A stretch of DNA of 64,000 bases. Origin: Climacium dendroides (Eukaryota > Streptophyta > Bryopsida > Hypnales > Climaciaceae). Shown here one piece after another: positions 60,123 through 64,000 of the stretch. The number at the start of each line of letters is the position of its first letter. Within the stretch, counting starts at the first letter, position 1. A program made the position numbers and the translations under genes. The notes under the pieces were generated by a model. It had not been told where the DNA came from, searched no databases, and worked only from the letters and a program-made list of their open reading frames with translations. The stretch is taken from contig OX467084.1 of NCBI GenBank assembly GCA_950106755.1, forward strand, positions 28,585,213 through 28,649,212. Direction: 5' to 3'.

Positions 60123-61821
60123 ATTTTAAATCCTAAAATTTCAATTTCATTTGGTATAACAATCAATATCCAAAAAATAGTATGAGTGTTTTTTGTAATT
60201 GCCCCTAAGACATCAATTCTCACCCAAGGTGCAATGACCATTTAAGTATCTTGCTAGTTAGCCTGGTCTTATTAAAGCATCATCATTTTTTCATTTTTTT
60301 TCATTCTACCATACATAGTGGTTTAGCTTGGCAAAATATATTCTTAGAAACAAATGTCTTAATTTTTGGAATTACAAAAAAATTATGAAAAAAAAAATTA
60401 ACCTTACAATATATTTCACACTTGCAATTACAAGAGTTGAATGTATAGATATTGATTATTCATTTTCAAGACTTTGAAGTTGGAAATTTTAGAAGTAATT
60501 CATGATTTCTTCATAGACTTGTACATATTGTGAAAAAGGCATTAGAAGGGATTTGAGGCCTTTAGAAGACTGTTTTAGGGTTGTCTTCTTTGCTATAAAT
60601 CAATGTATTGCTAGTTAGAATTTAAACAATTAATTTTTTTTTAAAGATTTAATTAAAGATTTTATAAATATGAAAAATTGATTAAATAATATTATCTGAT
60701 GTGGCAGTCATCCAACCAAGTCAAAGTGCTAATGTGACAAAGTTTTCAAGCTCCCCACAATCCAAGATCTTGTGGGAATGTCTTATTTAGACCTCAAAAA
60801 ACATCTAATGAATTTCAACAAAATGGATGTTTTAAATTTACAATCACATCTAAAACACCCATATAGTCATTGAATGCACATGATAAAATAAAAACTCAAA
60901 ATAACCATGAATCCATAGCACCACATAAGGTAGAAACACCATTCATTGTTTATACCATTAAAACTATCCTCTATAATTTAGCAATCCAATGATGTTAGTG
61001 TGTGAGCATAGAGACATGAGCCTAAAAGCCTTAAACTTAGTTGTAGGTATGTATATTAGTTGTAGATATGTATAATATACCTAGCTGAGTTATACTATTA
61101 TGCATATATAATAGACCTAGTTGAATGTAGGTATACATCTACAACCACTTTAAGGTATTTATAACATATTTACCTATGACATAGGTACACTATAAAAAAA
61201 AATCTATTATATATGTACTTATAACATAAACACTTATAACCATAAAAGGTGTCTATAATGTAGATTCATGGCCCATATAGATTTTATACTCACATGCTAA
61301 CACTTACCTTTAGCAATCTAAATCCAACCACATGCTAATGTAATTCCATACAAGATATAAGTGGCACCATTTTATGTGCCTAATTTAACGCACGTATGAT
61401 GACAACTTCTAGCCAAGTGTAGTCATCTACTATTACAAAAGGTTTATAAAATATTTATGCAAAATCATGTTGCACATAGATAGAATTACATCTTCTATAA
61501 ATGGAAGGATTTGAGTTGTGAATTGTCATGTTTTGTGTTGTAAAAATTCTACAATAGGGTTGCATCATGGACTTTTGTGGCCTTATTTGGTCCCCATTAG
61601 TCATTCCTACACTACAACACTAGTTTTCAAGGTATTTTCACCTTTAAATATTGTATCTTTTATTTGTTTATACAAAAAACTCAAAATTGAAGGTATCCTT
61701 ATCATTTCTAATTGTTTATATATGAAAATTTCAACCCATCAACTGCAAGTTTTCAATGACATTTCTATGTATAATGGCTTAAATGAAAGGAAATAGACAT
61801 TACCACCTTTAACTAACCCTT
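60123..61821. other. AT-rich intergenic DNA
   Basis: A loosely palindromic region at ~61040-61270 (TAGTTGTAGGTATGTAT and TATAACATAAACACTTATAAC-type words) may be an old foldback element, but ends could not be set. No gene. Confidence 0.4.
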
Positions 61822-61953
61822 CACTAGTAGAAACCAAGCAATCAATGATTGCTCTAAATGATGAGAAATTATTCACAATGACTATAAATGAGTCATTGTG
61901 GATGCTTTTCAATCCATGTAGATGGTCATTAAGGACATGTTTTTCTACTAGTG
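61822..61953. mobile_element. Small MITE with CACTAGTAGAAA ends
   Basis: 132 bp, ends CACTAGTAGAAA and TTTCTACTAGTG, flanked by CCTT on both sides. The inside carries CATTGTGGATG and TCACAATGA-type inverted words. CACTA-like tip, though the duplication looks like 4 bp instead of the usual 3. Confidence 0.75.
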
Positions 61954-62624
61954 CCTTTAGGATGTGGAGAGTATGTCTCAACCTTGATTTTTAATATTTC
62001 ACAATTTTTTGTTGGTTCCCTTCTGTATTGGCCCATGTATTGGGCAAAACATGAAATTATAAATACCTTTGCAAAGTTGAAAGCAAATTATGAGATCCAA
62101 AAAATAAATAACTAAATAAAAGGGTAGAAACTACAGTTGTTCATAGTAAATACAAGCTCTTTCTTGTAACAAGCTTTGTGTCAAGAATATTTTGCTTGGA
62201 AAGTGAACATACATTTTTGGCTACTATCAAGAGTAGTTAGAAAACAATTATTTTACATGCTCTACTAAGTTGTAGAGTGTGTATTTGGTAGACGGGTTTG
62301 TCTTAGATTTTTCAATCTACTTGCTTAAGTTTTATGATGAAGATTTGCAACAATGTGATAGGACAATTTTGTAATTGGGTTCTTTGTAAATCCGTATATG
62401 AGCAAGGTTTAGAATGACCTAAGTATAGTCCCTTTAGGTTTGCTTGATTAGAATTGACCTACAATTGTCTATATATTGGGATTTTAGCTTTGAAGGTCCC
62501 TTTCTACTTCAAATGTTATAAACTATAACATTATTGTCAAGATTACAAATATACATGCTACCCTTTGAAATTGAAAACAACTTTGTTAATATTCACATTT
62601 CAATTTTAAAAGTGTTTATACTGT

Positions 62625-62917
62625 CACTACATCATAAAGTTTAGACCCTACGGTTTGACAACAGTTATCGTGTGGTTATTGTTGTTTCATGGGTTCGCAC
62701 ATTAATCCATTGTTATCACATCATTACAGTGCATTGCTTTGCATTATTATTGCATCGTTACAATGCATTACTTGTAACTGCATCATAACGATGCAAAGCA
62801 AAGCACTGCAATGATGCGATAAAAATGCAATTAATGTGCGAATTCATGAAACAACGATATCTGCGCGATAATTGTTGCCAAACCGTAAGGTCTAAACTTT
62901 GTGATATATTGCTAGTG
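62625..62917. mobile_element. Foldback element with ~110-bp arms
   Basis: Arms pair over AAAGTTTAGACC(C/T)TACGGTTTG, TTATCG, GTTGTTTCATG, TTCGCACATTAAT and GCAAAGCA. Tips read CACTAC... and ...CTAGTG, suggesting a CACTA-type MITE, but the flanking bases do not match. The region could fold into a long hairpin. The open frame at 62825-63043 is incidental. Confidence 0.65.
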
Positions 62918-63051
62918 GATGACCCTTTAATACCAATTATTTGTGCTTTACTTGAAATGAACTCTAAAAGCCAAAAATGTCCAAAACAAATATGTATCTT
63001 TGTAAAGTTTGATGGTTTATTTCAACATAAAAGCGGATTTTAATAAGATAA

Positions 63052-63960
63052 CTATCAGTTGGCACTTGCTATGCTACGCATTCATTATTAGAATTTTATA
63101 AGAATTTTTATGTATTAGATAGAGTGCAAAACAAAAATTTCAATTAACCTTCAAATAAAAATGACTAAAATTTTTGTATAATTTTTGTATAAGTAAGCAT
63201 TTATTGAAATGTACAATAGAAATTTATTGAATGATGAATGAAACATATGCAATGGTAAATACTATAAAAGATACACATACATAAGAATGCATTAGAAATT
63301 TGACTCCATTGTTACAAAAAATGGCAATCCAAATTGAAGAATTGAAAAGAAAAACTTATAAATCTCAAAAGTTTCGTAAACAACTTAATTGTTGTAGAAT
63401 CCAAAATCGCTTCAATTAAATAAATTTATCAAAATCATTTGGTAGTAGTAATAGAAAATTGAAATCATGAAAGCTCAAAGCTCACAAAAGCACAAAATCA
63501 TAGAAATGCAAAGAAGTGTAAAGCCAAGAGAAGCAATGGAATTGCTACCTCTATAATATCATCCTATGGAACCTCTTTAATATCATCTTAATTGCAACAA
63601 CTATATTATTTCTATAATATCACCCTTTGTAAAAAGTGATATTATGAAAGTGACTGCAAACTGCTACTCTATTTCTGTAATATCACATTGTGTGAAAATA
63701 TGATTTCTATGTATGCATGATTAAAAATATTTTTACAAAATATTTAAAGTAATTATTTTAAAGACTTATTGAAATCATTATCATGCATTCTATTCAAATA
63801 TATCAAAATTTTAGTAATATGTGATACAATGAATGCGTAGCATAGCAAGCACAAGCCCCTAGTATTAATGGTAGCATTTGTAATATTACAAAGGGAGTTA
63901 TGATTTTAGTAGTATGACTAGCAATTGGCACTTGCTATGCTATGCATTCACCATTAGAAT
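63052..63960. repeat. Repeats of CTTGCTATGCTACGCATTCA, direct and inverted
   Basis: Seen at ~63062-63085 (+), ~63830-63853 (inverted) and ~63928-63952 (+, one change). The first two could be the ends of a ~0.8-kb inverted-repeat element; the third, a neighbouring copy reaching the window edge. Between them is AT-rich DNA with several AATATCAC words. No gene. Confidence 0.45.
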
Positions 63961-64000
63961 TTTATTAGAACTAGAGTGCCCTGTGGCGTTGCCACAATCA

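Overview
The window looks like nuclear DNA of a land plant, probably a seedless one (moss, other bryophyte or lycophyte). All protein genes are split by short GT-AG introns, and the recognisable families are plant ones: an AKT1-type Shaker K+ channel, a heavy-metal-associated (HMA) protein and a theta-class GST. GC-richer exon islands sit in very AT-rich, repeat-filled DNA. I cannot name the species from sequence alone.

Layout. 1-2467: tandem repeats, then the upstream region of the channel gene. 2468-9053 (+): a complete 15-exon AKT1-like channel; the joined exons give 945 codons plus a stop, with a MITE in intron 12. 9054-15900: AT-rich DNA with a TTAA-bounded element, a CACTA-type MITE and a G-poor block full of CAATTG motifs. 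16032-17217 (-): a small HMA-domain gene. 18608-35714: one large Mutator-like DNA transposon (MULE) with terminal inverted repeats and a 10-bp target duplication. 35725-47900: MITEs, a TTAA element split by a 2.1-kb G-poor block, a dead hAT transposase, and 178-bp and 184-bp tandem repeats. 48189-50542 (+): a theta GST gene. 50543-64000: AT-rich repeats, including a second giant solo LTR and several small foldback elements.

The main discovery candidate is the MULE. Next to its right end it carries a SWIM-finger MULE transposase (+ strand). Next to its left end, on the opposite strand, it carries a 13-exon gene whose conceptual product joins a ParB/sulfiredoxin-like domain (DGNHR motif) to a permuted amino-type DNA methyltransferase domain (motif IV before motif I). 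The long intron of that gene contains two tandem-repeat arrays built around the palindrome TTCGGCGCCGAA, plus a 3.86-kb solo LTR with its own 5-bp duplication. Both element genes are now broken by a few nonsense changes and frameshifts, so this copy is a fossil, but the architecture is readable. I know of no described MULE with this cargo.

A second theme is well-bounded non-coding mobile DNA: two solo LTRs of about 3.8 kb with perfect duplications, CACTA-type and Harbinger-type MITEs with duplications, and a family of elements with TTAACCC-type ends. Domain names rest on motif recognition; no database search was possible.
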